Shown here: piece by piece, positions 63,524 to 64,000 of the stretch
How positions within the stretch are numbered: the first letter of the stretch is position 1
How the letters are laid out: every line of letters starts with the position of its first letter
Assembly (NCBI RefSeq): GCF_012911865.1
Contig: NZ_JAAXYH010000008.1
Span: forward strand, 62,001-126,000
Reading direction: 5' to 3'
DNA from: Shewanella salipaludis
GTDB lineage: Bacteria > Pseudomonadota > Gammaproteobacteria > Enterobacterales > Shewanellaceae
DNA: 64,000 bases
Position numbers and translations under genes: made by a program
The notes under the pieces: model-generated
Told to the model about the DNA's origin: nothing
Database searches by the model: none
The model's input: the letters and a program-made list of their open reading frames with translations, nothing else

Positions 63524-64000
63524 TGTCCGAAGTCATGAATAACAACCCGGGCGAGAGCGCCCTGGTGGGCACCGGCGTGCTGATTGAGCAGTTATTGAAG
63601 GGCGAGTTCATCTGCCGCACCACCAACGAAGACGGTTGGCGGGCACTGAAGAATGCCGCCAGCCGCGAGCGGGTCGAGACTTACCTGAATCAGATCAACC
63701 GCACAGTGGCTTCGGCCGCCGAGGGCGATGTGTTCTTCTGTGGTTATCTGCAGTTGGGGGAGGCCGAGCGCAAGGTGATCTCCAGTCAGTTCAAGGACAT
63801 CTGCCAGGCGCTGATCCCCCTGGTGGAGTGGCTGGTGTTGGTGCAGGAGGCCAGTGGCCAGGATGCGCCGCTGACCGAAGGCGCCGCGGTGCGCCTGACC
63901 GAGCTGCAGACCCGCATCGAAGACACCCCGGCGTTTCGTGAGCAGCTGGCGAAACTCAGCCAGTATCGCTTATTCGGCTCGACCAGCAGCAATGTCGATG
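63523..64000 (+). CDS. Partner of the SMC-like ATPase, partial (MksE-like candidate)
   Basis: The gene runs off the window after 159 codons. It starts at ATG 63523, overlapping the upstream stop, and encodes a soluble protein with LIEQLLKGEFICRTTNEDGW, ERVETYLNQINRTV and DVFFCGYLQLGEAERKVISS. Order and helical winged-helix-like build resemble MksE/MukE subunits, which bind the head of the clamp, but the sequence is divergent. The rest of the gene and later genes are needed to decide. Confidence 0.6.
   Translation, partial: MSEVMNNNPGESALVGTGVLIEQLLKGEFICRTTNEDGWRALKNAASRERVETYLNQINRTVASAAEGDVFFCGYLQLGEAERKVISSQFKDICQALIPLVEWLVLVQEASGQDAPLTEGAAVRLTELQTRIEDTPAFREQLAKLSQYRLFGSTSSNVD

Overview
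The window reads as chromosomal DNA of a GC-rich gammaproteobacterium, most likely Shewanella or a close relative. This is inferred from gene content: the metJ/metBL-metF layout with MetJ boxes, a DUF3581 gene, a TAXI-type TRAP transporter, a manganese-dependent pyrophosphatase and a curli locus of marine gammaproteobacterial type. I saw no rRNA, tRNA or CRISPR array.

Layout. 0-3.2 kb: the 3' end of a RegA/PrrA-type response regulator whose last codons have expanded into an 81-bp tandem repeat, then a TonB-domain protein, a shortened TraF-like outer-membrane protein and a TauE-type permease. 3.2-8.6 kb: methionine synthesis (metJ, metB, metL, metF) with clear MetJ operators. 8.6-12.1 kb: a MarR-controlled efflux pair (EmrA-like adaptor and DUF2955 membrane protein) behind a double-palindrome operator, then GFA and CWC metal-site proteins. 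12.1-15.9 kb: TAXI TRAP transporter and a HAD phosphatase. 15.9-24.3 kb: housekeeping deaD, an M28 lipoprotein peptidase, uvrA, a YajR-like MFS transporter and ssb.

24.3-33.6 kb: curli. csgE-csgF-csgG-csgD run rightward towards csgB-csgA, with a very large CsgA (503 residues), followed by a secreted subtilisin with P and PKD domains. 33.7-36.5 kb: PepSY membrane protein, FMN-binding protein and porin behind a Fur-like box. 36.8-42.5 kb: DUF3581, a thiamine-diphosphate enzyme coupled to an FAD amine oxidase, and an ICL/PEP-mutase-family enzyme.

42.6-50.1 kb is the most striking region. Five copies of a GTTTCG-N3-CGAAAC palindrome lie upstream of a thioredoxin-like CxxC protein, a three-gene operon (ferredoxin-type reductase, periplasmic beta-propeller, and a one-chain fusion of glutamine amidotransferase with thiol peroxidase), an AurF-like diiron oxygenase with all seven expected iron ligands, a MarR regulator with a C-terminal cysteine cluster, and a DUF2024-MOSC pair. 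I read this as one redox-sensed regulon built around N-oxygenation or nitrogen-oxide chemistry, apparently not a textbook system.

50.3-57 kb: HxlR regulator and NudC, small HAD protein, an AT-rich unknown gene pair, pyrophosphatase, NTF2-like protein, phosphoesterase and a PD-(D/E)XK-like protein. 57.1-59.8 kb: an accessory stretch with 107-bp tandem repeats, dispersed intergenic motifs and two small-ORF cassettes sharing a coding tail. 59.8-64 kb: a DUF3584 SMC-like ATPase of 1229 residues overlapping the start of a second gene cut by the window edge, perhaps a divergent MksBEF/Wadjet-type complex.
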